Shown: positions 37,010 through 46,630, numbered from the stretch's first letter. The stretch is 64,000 nt of DNA from an uncultured Tenacibaculum sp. (GCF_947502995.1 NZ_CANNBW010000009.1:104528-168527), one strand, 5' to 3'. Numbers and translations: made by a program. Notes: generated by a model from the sequence alone, not told the origin.

Positions 37010-37098
37010 ACAATTTTTATTGGTAAAGTTAATTAAAAGAGCTGAATTTAAGTATAGTGATGTTTTCTAAAAACAGAAATTTATAAGTAGTTGGTTGT
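37010..37098 (-). repeat. degenerate attC-like site
   Basis: The core GTAAAGTTAATTAAAAGAGC followed by TGAA matches the middle of the good sites further right, but the conserved arms and terminal AAC/GTT are lost or changed. It lies between two minus-strand genes. Confidence 0.4.
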
Positions 37099-37118
37099 TA
37101 TTTTGTTGAATACGGTTT

Positions 37119-37649
37119 TTATTCGACTTCATATAAGTTTATAGTACTTTTTACTAAGTTATTTAACCATTTTTCTACAACTTCAATTAATTGTAAAAAG
37201 TCAACTTCAGATTTCGATTTGAATTTTGTTTTATCTATTGTGTCAGGACTTAAATCAACTGAAAAGTTACCGTTTAAGTGATTAATTTTACTGCCAATGT
37301 GTGTTCTATCTAGTATTCCAAAAGTATTTTTATCGTTTAAATATGATTCTTTTAGAATGAAGTCATTTTTCAAAATTTTTGAAAGTTTCACTCTCACATT
37401 GTACGGCAATTTACTTTCTTGATAATGTTCTATTCGATAGTTTTTTGGGGTTTTAAGCAATTCATTTTCTATTTTCTTATCATGGAAGAAAAGGTGAAGA
37501 ACAAAATTCATGTCTTTTTTTACAAATAAATCAACAAGTGGCATTTCACCTAATAATCCTGGAGAGTAATTGTAAGAAAACACAAATTGTTCTTTTAGCT
37601 TTCTATTTCCTCTTTCTCCATCATAGTAATTGTTAATTTGAAATCTCAT
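37119..37649 (-). CDS. cytoplasmic protein of unknown function
   Basis: The 176-residue protein opens MRFQINNYYDGERGNRKLKE and shows no signal peptide or recognised domain. Its start overlaps the end of the TPR gene (37633) by 17 bp, suggesting coupling of the two. Confidence 0.65.
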   Translation of the reverse strand: MRFQINNYYDGERGNRKLKEQFVFSYNYSPGLLGEMPLVDLFVKKDMNFVLHLFFHDKKIENELLKTPKNYRIEHYQESKLPYNVRVKLSKILKNDFILKESYLNDKNTFGILDRTHIGSKINHLNGNFSVDLSPDTIDKTKFKSKSEVDFLQLIEVVEKWLNNLVKSTINLYEVE

Positions 37650-38970
37650 TTTCCAGTAAATAAAAATAATTTTTTAGAGCATAAGAATATTTACTTTGAT
37701 CAGAACCTAGAGTTTTGAATTCTTTTTTTAGTGTTTTAATTAAGTCTGGTTTTATATTTCTTCCCTCAATTTTTGCACAATTAAGTTTTACCCAATGAAT
37801 TTTCGAAGAATTAGGGAAGTCCTTCAAAGCCTTTGCGAGATCAGGATTGTCATATCTGTTTTTATCCGCTAAACCAATAAAATAGCTTATCGCGAATTTT
37901 TCACTTAAATATTCATTCCACCCTTTTTTGTCAGTTTTTTCAGAAACTCGTCCAGTTGAAACAGCTTCTAAATAAGCATAAATATTAAGCAATTCTACAT
38001 CTTTATATTTATCCGCTAATTCAATTATTTCCTTACCTCTTTTTTCAAAAAAAAGTTTTTCGTCAAGTGATTTATTGATAAATAATATCCTTAATAAATC
38101 AGAAGCAATTTTTCCATTAATGGGCATTAGATTATTTTCTAAAATCAATTTAGCATCTAGTAATTTTTTCTCTATTGAATCTTTAGATGGGTGTTTTTTA
38201 GACAGTAACTTAATTTTACTGTAAGCTAATACTTGTAGATATTCTTGACTCTCTGAACCGAACGTATTTTTAATTGTGTTTAAATCTTTTTCTAAAAAAT
38301 ATTTTTGGATATTATTATTCCACCAGTCTAATTCCCAATTCATATCTAAAAATATCAGTTCATACGCACTTTTAGAATCTTTAGATTTAATTTTTGTTAT
38401 TAAATCAGAACGCTTTTTAATTTGATTAGCTTTTCCATGGATAATGTAAATAGCTTTATCAATTCCTGTGTGATTTTTTGAATGTTTTGCTTTTTTCCAA
38501 TGTTGAATTGCTTTGGAGTAATTATCTATATTCAAATAACATTCACTTAACCAAACATCAACTCTATAATCTTTTTCTTTATTCTGCTTGTAAATCTCAT
38601 AATGTTTGATTGCATTTTTATAATCTCCTATTCGATGACTTTCGATTGCATATTCTAAATTGAAATTCAATTCATTTGGATGTTTTTGATAAGCTGATTT
38701 ATGTAATTCATATGAAGTTTTAGGATCAATATTATATAAAGCTCCTCCAATTAAATATTTTTGATATTCATTTTTTGCTTTTGAAACCAAATCATTTATA
38801 CAATCATCACAATTATTGTTAAGTAAACAATCTGAGAAAAAATATTTAAGATCAGAAGTAATCTTATTTTGTTCTTTCAAAATTCTTTCCTGATTATTTT
38901 CAATTGTTACTTGAGCTTTTGTGCTAAATATTGATAAGCAAAAGATTATTAATGATATATGTTGCCTCAT
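37633..38970 (-). CDS. exported TPR-like protein
   Basis: The 445-residue protein has a signal peptide (1-19, ending STKAQ). Tetratricopeptide-type repeats follow between about 85 and 180 (AIESHRIGDYKNAIKHYEIY, LNIDNYSKAIQHWKKA), then a long helical remainder. Protein-binding role inferred. Its length is unusual for a single cassette gene. Confidence 0.78.
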   Translation of the reverse strand: MRQHISLIIFCLSIFSTKAQVTIENNQERILKEQNKITSDLKYFFSDCLLNNNCDDCINDLVSKAKNEYQKYLIGGALYNIDPKTSYELHKSAYQKHPNELNFNLEYAIESHRIGDYKNAIKHYEIYKQNKEKDYRVDVWLSECYLNIDNYSKAIQHWKKAKHSKNHTGIDKAIYIIHGKANQIKKRSDLITKIKSKDSKSAYELIFLDMNWELDWWNNNIQKYFLEKDLNTIKNTFGSESQEYLQVLAYSKIKLLSKKHPSKDSIEKKLLDAKLILENNLMPINGKIASDLLRILFINKSLDEKLFFEKRGKEIIELADKYKDVELLNIYAYLEAVSTGRVSEKTDKKGWNEYLSEKFAISYFIGLADKNRYDNPDLAKALKDFPNSSKIHWVKLNCAKIEGRNIKPDLIKTLKKEFKTLGSDQSKYSYALKNYFYLLENEISN

Positions 38971-38987
38971 TTTGTAGCGATTAGTTT

Positions 38988-39086
38988 TTATTCTGCTAAA
39001 TATTTATCAAATGTTTCTTCAAAATTTAGTTTGATGTTTTTATCATCCGAAACTGAAAATCTGTAGTTGTCTTCAAATATTGTTAC
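38988..39086 (-). pseudogene. C-terminal remnant of a cassette gene
   Basis: An open stretch with no start codon reads TIFEDNYRFSVSDDKNIKL, then NFEETFDKYLAE and a stop at 38988. The reading is protein-like but is cut at 39086, where attC-like sequence begins. It is best explained as a cassette gene whose 5' part was replaced by a recombination event. Confidence 0.45.
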
Positions 39087-39185
39087 TTACAATTTTATTT
39101 GTAAAATTAATTAAAAAGAAATGATTTTTTGATTTACGAAGTTTAAGTAAAAAATTAATCTATGAATAGTTAATGTTATACTTTA
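39082..39185 (-). repeat. degenerate attC-like site
   Basis: The sequence TTGTAAAATTAATTAAAAAG followed by AAATGATTTTTT and a distal AGTTAATGTTATAC corresponds to the core and right arm of better sites, with many changes. It separates the remnant at 38988 from the gene at 39192. Confidence 0.4.
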
Positions 39186-39191
39186 TTTTAA

Positions 39192-39908
39192 TCACTTTTT
39201 TAATTCTTTTAATACTATAAACTGTTTTTGAGTGAAATATTGGTTCATGTTTTTTTGAGATTCAGCATAAGATTTTATTAAATCATATCCTTCAGTCCAC
39301 CACTCGCCATTAAAATGAGATTCACAACGTATATTATCTGATAAATTCCAAGTGATGCTTAATTGAATCCAATTGAAGCTTTTGTTTGTGGATTTATCAA
39401 TTAAATTAGGTTTTATTATTGAGAATAAACTTCTTTTTTCAAATGATTTACTTAAAGTTCCTTCATAAATATTTTTACTAACTATTGGTAACCAGAAAGA
39501 ATTATGAGTATTAGAAATAGATTTTTTTAAATGTTTACTTTTTTCATCAGAAAAGCTATCTACTAAAACTATTAATATTTCATTTAAATATTTATCACAT
39601 ATCGTTTCAATTTTTTGTTTTTTGGTATCTCCAAATCCAACTAAGTTAGATGTTATTCCGTTAGGGAAATATTTTTCATTTTTAGTAATGAAATTTACAG
39701 GAAGAGTTGAAGGATGATAACTTCCTTTCGGTATGGCTGTTTCGATTAAAATATTTGAATTCACTAACAAAAGATCACTTCTATCTCCGTATTCAACTTC
39801 GTAGTTGTTTTTTTCAAGTTTTAGTTTTAACGAATCAACTAATAATTGATTCGTTTCTTGATCTTCCATAAAGTGTTTTATGTAAGTAAAATGAGAATTA
39901 CCATCCAT
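39192..39908 (-). CDS. cytoplasmic protein of unknown function
   Basis: The 238-residue protein opens MDGNSHFTYIKHFMEDQETN and has no signal peptide. An internal segment (NWIQLSITWNLSDNIRCESH, FNGEWWTEGYD) looks structured. No family recognised. A 177-bp gene-free spacer follows on its upstream side (39909-40085), in which no gene was found. Confidence 0.65.
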   Translation of the reverse strand: MDGNSHFTYIKHFMEDQETNQLLVDSLKLKLEKNNYEVEYGDRSDLLLVNSNILIETAIPKGSYHPSTLPVNFITKNEKYFPNGITSNLVGFGDTKKQKIETICDKYLNEILIVLVDSFSDEKSKHLKKSISNTHNSFWLPIVSKNIYEGTLSKSFEKRSLFSIIKPNLIDKSTNKSFNWIQLSITWNLSDNIRCESHFNGEWWTEGYDLIKSYAESQKNMNQYFTQKQFIVLKELKK

Positions 39909-40085
39909 TATTTTTAATTAGTAACGTATTTATATTTTTAGTGTTAAAAGAAGAGAATTTGTCAGTTAAGGTTTTCAGATTAGTTTTATTGAGCCTGTTT
40001 CAGAACTAAAGATTGAGTACAAAATTATTATATATCTATAGCCTGTTTTTTACAAAAATTATTTAAACTATAGAAGCCTTTATTA

Positions 40086-40667
40086 TCAATTTGAAATTAA
40101 TTCACCTAGTATTTTTGAGTCAGTATTTTCTGTTCTTAAAAGTTTATATTCAAAAATTCGTTCGTTTCTTATTTGTTTAAATTTATCAATAGAAAAGGTG
40201 AAGTCTTGATTTTTAAATATACAAGGGAGTTTGTCTAATCTTCTTTTTATTTCTCGTCTCTTAAAATTCTTTGGAATTTTCCATTCTGTTTTTCCTTCAA
40301 TTTCTATTTTTACATATGTTAGCTCAAGTTTATCTAACATTTCTAGTGTAGCTCTGTAGTCGTTGACCTTTTCTATACATAAATCGTATCTTTCTCCTCT
40401 AAGTCCAATTTTAAAACCATAGATCCATTTTTCTAAACTCAGTCCACTTCCAGGTTGTAAATAATCGGTTGAGTTTTTATCTACTATTATTCCATTATAA
40501 GCACCAGCTAAAATACTATTGGAAGTGGGATTTGATTCTTTAAAAGGGACGTACCAAAGAGTATCCTTTTCTAAGATATTATCTAAATCTATTATGTAAT
40601 CTTGATAGGCTTTATTCTTTTGTAAGAAAGATTTTGTTATTAAAATAGCGCCTTCTAAATCAGTCAT
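40086..40667 (-). CDS. Imm35/YrhB-like protein
   Basis: The 193-residue protein has an N-terminal region (about 1-75: DTLWYVPFKESNPTSNSILA, GAYNGIIVDKNST) resembling Imm35/YrhB immunity-type domains. An unrecognised C-terminus follows. Such proteins neutralise polymorphic toxins in other bacteria. No toxin gene is seen in this window, so a defensive 'orphan immunity' role is inference. Confidence 0.6.
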   Translation of the reverse strand: MTDLEGAILITKSFLQKNKAYQDYIIDLDNILEKDTLWYVPFKESNPTSNSILAGAYNGIIVDKNSTDYLQPGSGLSLEKWIYGFKIGLRGERYDLCIEKVNDYRATLEMLDKLELTYVKIEIEGKTEWKIPKNFKRREIKRRLDKLPCIFKNQDFTFSIDKFKQIRNERIFEYKLLRTENTDSKILGELISN

Positions 40668-40685
40668 TTTTTAGATAGATTAAAG

Positions 40686-41147
40686 TTATAGTGTTTTACA
40701 GATGTTTTTTGGACTAATTTCAGTTATAATTCTTTTTACATTATACCTTTTTAATTGATGAGGAATGGAATAATTAACGTCAAAATTTAGATATAAATTA
40801 AACTTTTCTACCTTTTCTTCTTTATCTAAGTGAGTGATGAACTTAGAAAATAACTTTGTTTTTTGATGTTCATTTTTAAAACCGCTAGGTATTTTCAAAA
40901 AGAAATATAGGGTATGATATAAATTTTTCTCTCTTTTTAAGCAATTAATAGCGTTTTTATCAATTAAATTATTTTTTGGACTGTTATTGTACATCGTAAC
41001 AAAGAATTGTGATGTACCATATTTTGAGTAATCAATTCTTGTGTATTCAATTTTGGCATCGTTAAACATGAAACTTTTAAGTTCCTTTCTTTGAGCAAAA
41101 GAGTTGAATGTTAAGAAGAGTAATAAATTTATCAATAGTGCTTTCAT
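40686..41147 (-). CDS. exported protein of unknown function
   Basis: The 153-residue protein has a signal peptide (1-18, ending NSFAQ). The mature part is basic and contains two cysteines, with no domain recognised. It is 19 bp from the Imm35-like gene on the same strand and may share its cassette. Confidence 0.65.
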   Translation of the reverse strand: MKALLINLLLFLTFNSFAQRKELKSFMFNDAKIEYTRIDYSKYGTSQFFVTMYNNSPKNNLIDKNAINCLKREKNLYHTLYFFLKIPSGFKNEHQKTKLFSKFITHLDKEEKVEKFNLYLNFDVNYSIPHQLKRYNVKRIITEISPKNICKTL

Positions 41148-41158
41148 AAGTTTTATAA

Positions 41159-41224
41159 AACGTTTTATGTATTATCAATTTTTTTGAGATACGAAATTTA
41201 TCCGAAGGATAATTCTGTAAAAAA
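41159..41224 (-). repeat. shortened attC-like site
   Basis: The left arm AACGTTTTATGTATTATCAA is intact. It is followed by the hairpin segment GAAATTTATCCGAAGGATAA, but the long right arm (CAATTAATTATACAC) seen elsewhere is missing. Confidence 0.55.
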
Positions 41225-41246
41225 AGTATTTTACTGATGATACTTC

Positions 41247-41690
41247 TTATAACCAATTTGCAGTTATTCCTTTGTTTTCAAATTCTGTTAATATAGAGGT
41301 GTCTTCATCATAAAAAATGGTAACTTTTCTTAAGGCTGGTAATAAGTCGATATCTTTAGCTGATTTTATATTGAAAACATTACTTTCTCCGCTCCAAAAA
41401 GGAATTATTTGTAGGTATATGTCATCTCCTCCGTCAGTGTATAATTCTTCTATATCCTGAACCATATCTGAAGTTATTTCTAAATTTTTGAAGTAATTCA
41501 CCATTTCAGGAATAATTTCATAACCCTCTTTTTCTATAACTTCAAATGCTTCGGATTCACTTAAATTTCTTTGTTTTTCAATGAATTTATATACATCAAT
41601 CTTAGGTTTCAAAACCTCTCTTACATACATTAACTCATTTATTACGGCTAACTTGAATCCTAAATCTTTAAAATCTAACTTTTCTTTCAT
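41247..41690 (-). CDS. DUF6892-like cytoplasmic protein
   Basis: The 147-residue acidic protein has a pattern GGDDIYLQIIPFWSGESNVF followed by LLPALRKVTIFYDED, resembling DUF6892. That family is common near polymorphic toxin systems. The call is from memory and tentative. No signal peptide. Confidence 0.6.
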   Translation of the reverse strand: MKEKLDFKDLGFKLAVINELMYVREVLKPKIDVYKFIEKQRNLSESEAFEVIEKEGYEIIPEMVNYFKNLEITSDMVQDIEELYTDGGDDIYLQIIPFWSGESNVFNIKSAKDIDLLPALRKVTIFYDEDTSILTEFENKGITANWL

Positions 41691-41709
41691 TACAATTTGC
41701 TAATATTTT

Positions 41710-42849
41710 TTATTCATTTGTTGGATGTATTCGATTGTATTTTTTCATTATTTTAATAACTTCATCAATAGGAATTGATTTTCTCTTATTGTTATTTCTA
41801 CCAATCATTGTTTTAGCAGCAAATAAAGAATTTATAATGGCTTCTTCTGTAGCTTCTATTACAGCCAAAAATAAAGGAGTCATTGCACCGTTTTCTAATT
41901 CTTTAGTTTCAATTAATGGAGATTTTTTATAGTGTGGTATAAAATTATCTTTGGCGGTAGACACAGCTATAACATAATCACCACTACTATTAGATGCTAT
42001 TCCTCCTGTTCTTGCTAATCCCATCATTGCTCTTTTGGCTAGTCTTTCTAAGTTTCTATTACTAAGAGGAGCGTCTGTCATGACTACTATCATACAAGAA
42101 CCATCAACATCATATTTATAATTTCTAGGATAATTATCTAATTCTTTAGCAATAGGAACTCCGTTTATTTGAAGAACTCCTCCATAATTAGTTTGCACTA
42201 ACACACCAACTGTATAAGAACCAAATTTTTCTGGTATAATACGAGAAGATGTTCCAATTCCTCCTTTGTACTGAAAACAAACTGTTCCGGTTCCAGCTCC
42301 AACATTTCCTTCTTTTATTACTCCGCTTTTTGCATTGTTAATTGCATTTAAAACATGTTTCTCCTTAATATGTCTACCTCTGATATCATTAAGCCATCCA
42401 TCATTTGTTTCTCCAACAACCGAATTAACTGAATGTATATTTTCATTACCTTTCTGTTGTAAGGTGTAAGTTATTAAAGCATTTGAAGCTTCAGGAACAC
42501 TTAGCGTATTTGTTAAAATTATTGGTGTTTCAATATTTCCTAATTCCTTCACTTGGCTATATCCAGCTAACTTACCAAAACCATTTCCTAAATAAATTGC
42601 AGCGGGAACTTTTAATTGAAATATATTTCCGGAATGTGGAAGTATAGCTGTAACCCCAGTTCTAATACTATCTCCTTCTATTAGTGTTGTATGTCCAACT
42701 TTAACTCCTTTAACATCTGTGATAGAATTTAATCGTCCAGGTTTTAAAACACCGATTTCAATACCGTAATCTCTTATTCTTTTATTTTGAGAAACTAAAT
42801 TATTAAAAATTAGAATAGATGTTATAACTAGTATTTTTCTGTTAATCAT
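41710..42849 (-). CDS. P1-family (DmpA/BapA-type) aminopeptidase
   Basis: The 379-residue protein opens with a hydrophobic leader and then RIRDYGIEIGVLKPGRLNSI and TDVKGVKVGHTTLIEGD, the start of the DmpA/beta-peptidyl aminopeptidase family. The self-cleavage/nucleophile region follows (GNVGAGTGTVCFQYKGGIGT, SSR). These enzymes are N-terminal nucleophile hydrolases acting on D- or beta-amino acid peptides or related amides. A probable signal peptide (1-20) suggests periplasmic location. It is larger than typical cassette genes. Confidence 0.9.
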   Translation of the reverse strand: MINRKILVITSILIFNNLVSQNKRIRDYGIEIGVLKPGRLNSITDVKGVKVGHTTLIEGDSIRTGVTAILPHSGNIFQLKVPAAIYLGNGFGKLAGYSQVKELGNIETPIILTNTLSVPEASNALITYTLQQKGNENIHSVNSVVGETNDGWLNDIRGRHIKEKHVLNAINNAKSGVIKEGNVGAGTGTVCFQYKGGIGTSSRIIPEKFGSYTVGVLVQTNYGGVLQINGVPIAKELDNYPRNYKYDVDGSCMIVVMTDAPLSNRNLERLAKRAMMGLARTGGIASNSSGDYVIAVSTAKDNFIPHYKKSPLIETKELENGAMTPLFLAVIEATEEAIINSLFAAKTMIGRNNNKRKSIPIDEVIKIMKKYNRIHPTNE

Positions 42850-42877
42850 AAAGTTTATTCAAGGTTTTTGGAGTGTG

Positions 42878-43003
42878 ATACTTTGTTTATTGTTATTCGC
42901 AATTTTTAGTTGTAAAATTAACTAAAATGGTTTGAACTTCTTAGGCTGCTATATTTAGCTTTAGAATAAATTTGTAAGTAATTAATTATATGTTTTTTTA
43001 GTT
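42878..43003 (-). repeat. attC-like site, moderately degraded
   Basis: The left arm ATACTTTGTTTATTGTTATT and a core (AGTTGTAAAATTAACTAAAA) followed by the right arm GTAAGTAATTAATTATATG match the array consensus with about one change in six. The terminal AAC is lost. The 3' end of the adjacent gene (stop at 42982) reaches into it. Confidence 0.65.
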
Positions 43004-43371
43004 GTTGTTTTATCAATCAGTCTTTCAATCCCAAATAAGGATAAGTAAGCAATAGCAAATACAACTAAGTGTATAATAGAATCTACATTCATAGGTTTAG
43101 GAAGTGAATTAGATATTATCATACCTATAAAAGATGAAATTATTGAAACTAGAAAGCCAATACATCCATATAAAATCCGTTTCTGCTTACTAATTACAAC
43201 ATAGAATATAACACTTAGTATGATTACAGATTCGAACCTCTTAAAATATCCGTTATCTTTTCCAGAATGATAGGAAATATCAGTTTCAATTTTATAGTTG
43301 AGAAAAAATATCACAAAAACTGTTATCCCTATTAAAATCATTAATTTAATGTTTCGATTCGTTAATTTCAA
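42982..43371 (-). CDS. small membrane protein (VanZ-like)
   Basis: The 129-residue protein has four hydrophobic segments (about 9-24, 44-60, 66-88 and 98-116), and its layout resembles VanZ-type small membrane proteins. The end of the gene lies inside the attC-like site at 42878, as is common for cassette genes. Function unknown. Confidence 0.65.
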   Translation of the reverse strand: MKLTNRNIKLMILIGITVFVIFFLNYKIETDISYHSGKDNGYFKRFESVIILSVIFYVVISKQKRILYGCIGFLVSIISSFIGMIISNSLPKPMNVDSIIHLVVFAIAYLSLFGIERLIDKTTTKKTYN

Positions 43372-43412
43372 TTAATTTTTTTTAGTTTATAGTTAACGTT
43401 AGCAAAAGGTTC

Positions 43413-44636
43413 TTATCGTAATTTATCTTGAAATTCTTCCATTTTGTTCCAAACACTCCAGAATGCTTTGTGGGCTTCATCTTTTTCACTTTCGGTATTT
43501 TTAATCAAAATTCTACCAATTTTTTTGTTCGGATCAAAAAACATTAAAGTAAAAACACCAGGATCTTGTCCACTATGACCATATACATTGTTTGAGTTAA
43601 GTTTTTCAATAAATATCCCTAAATTATCTTCATCACCTTTCTCAACTTGTTCTTTTGTTAATTGTGATTTATAAAACTCTTTGTAACCGTTTTTAGTCAA
43701 AAGTTCTCCTTTTCCATCAAAACCTTTGATAATTTCAGATAACAATAATGCTAAATCATTAGTCGAGGTTATTAAGTGACCATCAGGATAAGTTAAACCG
43801 ATGTAATGTGGTATCTCTTTTTTCTCGCTATACAATTTGGTGAAATTATTCCTGTTTATTTCATTAAAGAACCAACCTGAAGAATTCATTCCTAATTTGT
43901 TAAAAATATGTTGTTTTGAAAATTCATTGAAAGGTGTTTTTGATGCTGATTCAATAATTAAAGCACATAAAGCAGAGCCGATATTGCTGTATTGATTTGT
44001 TGAGTTTGGCTCTTTATCCGTAAAAATTTCTTTGTTATACCATTCACCATTTTTTGATAGAAGTTTTTCTAAAAACTCAGATAATGGCAACCAATTTTCT
44101 TTTGGATTAAAATTATCTGGAACAGCCATGATTTTCTTGTCTTCATCAGGTAAACTATCAATTAAAACATAGCATTTACTCCAGTAAAAATCGGTGTCAT
44201 TAATAGAAGATGTGTGGGAAACTAATTGACGGATTGTTATTGGGATTTCGGGATAATTTGGATTTGAAACATTGAAAGGTAAATGGTTATTTATTGGATC
44301 ATCAAGTTCTAAAAACCCCATTTCTTGAGCTTTTAATAATGCTAATCCTACCACTATTTTTGAAATAGATGCAACATTTTGAATCGTATGTTCTGTATAT
44401 GGTTTTTTAGTTTTTATATCTGCATAACCAAAGCCTTTATTGTATAAGGTTCCATTTTTATCTACAATTGCCATAGAAAAGCCATTCATAAAACCTTTTT
44501 TGTAAATTTTATTTAACTCAGTTGTAAGTGAATCTTTTACTTGTTCTTTTTTTTCTGCAGAGCTGATTTTTGATATGTTTTTTTCTTTACAAGAAATGAT
44601 GAGTAATACAAAAATTACTATAAGAGTTTTTTTCAT
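43413..44636 (-). CDS. serine beta-lactamase-like lipoprotein
   Basis: The 407-residue protein has a lipobox (LLIISC, C16) and the catalytic pattern of class C/DD-peptidase-like hydrolases: SxxK in ASISKIVVG (S about 94), YxN in NQYSNIGS (Y about 217), and a GHSGQD segment (about 354). This is the 'beta-lactamase-related' family with esterase, peptidase or unknown roles. Clinical beta-lactam resistance is not implied. Confidence 0.85.
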   Translation of the reverse strand: MKKTLIVIFVLLIISCKEKNISKISSAEKKEQVKDSLTTELNKIYKKGFMNGFSMAIVDKNGTLYNKGFGYADIKTKKPYTEHTIQNVASISKIVVGLALLKAQEMGFLELDDPINNHLPFNVSNPNYPEIPITIRQLVSHTSSINDTDFYWSKCYVLIDSLPDEDKKIMAVPDNFNPKENWLPLSEFLEKLLSKNGEWYNKEIFTDKEPNSTNQYSNIGSALCALIIESASKTPFNEFSKQHIFNKLGMNSSGWFFNEINRNNFTKLYSEKKEIPHYIGLTYPDGHLITSTNDLALLLSEIIKGFDGKGELLTKNGYKEFYKSQLTKEQVEKGDEDNLGIFIEKLNSNNVYGHSGQDPGVFTLMFFDPNKKIGRILIKNTESEKDEAHKAFWSVWNKMEEFQDKLR

Positions 44637-44726
44637 TTTTGGTTTATCTTTATTTCAAAGATTAATAGAAGATTGTTTTGTTACAGTTGAGGTTGTTCTG
44701 TTGTACGTTTTATATTTAATTTCAAC

Positions 44727-45362
44727 TTATTTGTTGAATGTTGGTGGTTTCAAAAACTCTTTATCGGTCAACCAAATTTTGATATCTGTATTGTTTGTTA
44801 TTTTATAATATTGTTCGGTTAATTCATTTAAATTTTTAAGTAGTTTAATAAAATCACTTTTCTTGTCATAAGATATAGAAATCACTAGTTTTTTAGAATT
44901 TTCACTCAACATAGGATTTGCTCCATTATTGTTAATATCCTTTTTTAAAATGCTTTTTAAACTATCTAAAGGAAAAGTTCCTAATTCATGTTTAAAAATT
45001 GTATCATTATGAATTTCAATAACGTTTTTTGATTTTACTATTTTAAGTGAACCATCCTCCCGAAAAGGATTATGAAAATAAATGACTCTAATTTCATTAT
45101 TTGTTCTTAACGTTATTTTTGGAACGCTGTCATTACCAATTATTTTTCTGGCACGTTCAGCTAAACTATTCCAGTTATTAAACTTTTTAGTATTCAGTTC
45201 TACGCTAAGATTATCATTTTTTGTATCCCACTTTCCAAATTGTTTTTCAATTATTACTGTTTTCTCTTGAATTGGCTCTTGTTCTTTTTTTTCTACTTTT
45301 CCACAAGCATTAATTAATAAAATTAAGATTATAGTACAAGATGTTTTAAGTGTATTTTTCAT
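44727..45362 (-). CDS. lipoprotein of unknown function
   Basis: The 211-residue protein has a signal peptide with lipobox (LLINAC, C20) and a charged, helical mature part. The domain around NGANPMLSENSKKLVISISY looks like an ExbD/TonB-type fold, but this is weak. No family assigned. Confidence 0.7.
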   Translation of the reverse strand: MKNTLKTSCTIILILLINACGKVEKKEQEPIQEKTVIIEKQFGKWDTKNDNLSVELNTKKFNNWNSLAERARKIIGNDSVPKITLRTNNEIRVIYFHNPFREDGSLKIVKSKNVIEIHNDTIFKHELGTFPLDSLKSILKKDINNNGANPMLSENSKKLVISISYDKKSDFIKLLKNLNELTEQYYKITNNTDIKIWLTDKEFLKPPTFNK

Positions 45363-45406
45363 TTTCTTTTGCGTTTTAATTAGAAAGGTTTTGTGTAATA
45401 AGTTTT

Positions 45407-45796
45407 TTATTCATTTTCTTTTATTTCTTCAGATGTTTCTCCAGTCCAGTTATCGGAATCATATATCTGAATTCTTTCAATATTGTATGGGATATAAGCA
45501 TCTTCTAGATTTGGTAATAATTTTGAAACTAAGTCAATAGCTTGATGAATTATTGAACTATTTGAGAAAAAGTCTTTTTTTAGTAGTCCGCTTAGGATGG
45601 CATCTTCTCCTTTTCTTTTCAATGATAGATAACCATAGCCAGTGTCTACATAAACATAGTCAATTATTTTGTCCTCTTTTGGTTCGGTTTCTTTGTTGAA
45701 AAACTTTACAACAATACCCTCTTCATTAGAGTATATCTCTATTTCACACTCTTTTGATTTATAGTCATTATGTTCAAATTTAAAGTTCATTCGCAA
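45407..45796 (-). CDS. cytoplasmic protein of unknown function
   Basis: The 129-residue acidic protein opens MRMNFKFEHNDYKSKECEIE and has no signal peptide or recognised domain. It overlaps the start side of the next membrane-protein gene by 10 bp, so the two are coupled and probably form a two-gene cassette. Confidence 0.65.
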   Translation of the reverse strand: MRMNFKFEHNDYKSKECEIEIYSNEEGIVVKFFNKETEPKEDKIIDYVYVDTGYGYLSLKRKGEDAILSGLLKKDFFSNSSIIHQAIDLVSKLLPNLEDAYIPYNIERIQIYDSDNWTGETSEEIKENE

Positions 45797-46515
45797 TTAA
45801 TTATACGTTTTGTCATTTGCTGATTATTTGGTCGAGATAAATTAGATAATGTTAAAAGTCCACCAACAACTAAAATAGTTCCGCTAACAAAAGGGAATCC
45901 AGCTCCAATTAAATCTGCAATATTTGATGAGAATAAAAAAGGAAAACAAAACAGCATTCCCAAAATTCCGAAAATTATCGATGTGAACGCACCGAATTTA
46001 GTGATTTGTCTCATATTAAATTTTGTTTCTTTTTGAACTCGTGATTCTAATAATTCATTTCTTAATTCAGTTAGATTTCGAGTAGCGTATTTTTCAATAG
46101 TCCATTCAGAAATTTCAATAGTATTTTTTCCTTTTCTGAAGTCAGAGTATAATGTTCTCCATAAGTCTGGAAGTAAAATAATTCCAAAAATTAAAATTGT
46201 AAATGAAGGAATTGAATAATTTCCATTTCCAACCATAAAAGCTTGCATTCTAATTTCGTCTTCTGCTGTCATTTTATAATCAAGCAAAATATGTTTTAAA
46301 TCATGATTTTCGTATTTAGGTACTAGAGTAAGGTTGTAATGATCAAGACAATTTGCAATTTCCTTTCCTAAAGTTCCGTCTTCAAGAGTTCTTAATTCAG
46401 CAACTTGTTTATGGTATTTTTCCATATTACTAAAATATTCAATGGTTTTAACGGAAGTATCGAATGAAAACTTAATTATTTGTCTTGATGCTTTTTGTAA
46501 AATATTCGTTTTCAT
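45787..46515 (-). CDS. membrane protein of unknown function
   Basis: The 242-residue protein has a soluble N-terminal half and three hydrophobic segments (about 100-117, 175-192 and 205-225; GIILLPDLW near the first). No family recognised. It is coupled to the following acidic protein by a 10-bp overlap. Confidence 0.7.
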   Translation of the reverse strand: MKTNILQKASRQIIKFSFDTSVKTIEYFSNMEKYHKQVAELRTLEDGTLGKEIANCLDHYNLTLVPKYENHDLKHILLDYKMTAEDEIRMQAFMVGNGNYSIPSFTILIFGIILLPDLWRTLYSDFRKGKNTIEISEWTIEKYATRNLTELRNELLESRVQKETKFNMRQITKFGAFTSIIFGILGMLFCFPFLFSSNIADLIGAGFPFVSGTILVVGGLLTLSNLSRPNNQQMTKRIINCE

Positions 46516-46526
46516 ATCTTTTTTGC

Positions 46527-46629
46527 TGTTTTTATTGTGAAGTTAATTAAAAGTATTGAACTTTTACGTATTATGAGATTTCTTTGGGGTATAAATCCGT
46601 AAGCAATTAATTATACACAGTATTGAACG
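46527..46629 (-). repeat. attC-like site lacking most of its left arm
   Basis: The core GAAGTTAATTAAAAGTATTG, the hairpin region and a full right arm (CCGTAAGCAATTAATTATAC followed by AC) match the consensus. The left AACGTTTTGTG arm is absent and the distal end reads GAACG instead of GTT. Confidence 0.65.
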
Positions 46630-46630
46630 T

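Noticed and set aside
39909..40085. A site or gene in the 177-bp spacer
   Set aside because: AACGTATTTATATTTTTAG looks like a left arm, but no matching right arm, core or open frame was found.
43413..44636. Clinical-type antibiotic resistance cassette
   Set aside because: The protein has SxxK and YxN, but the family is broad (esterases, peptidases), and no close resemblance to known resistance enzymes can be claimed from the sequence.
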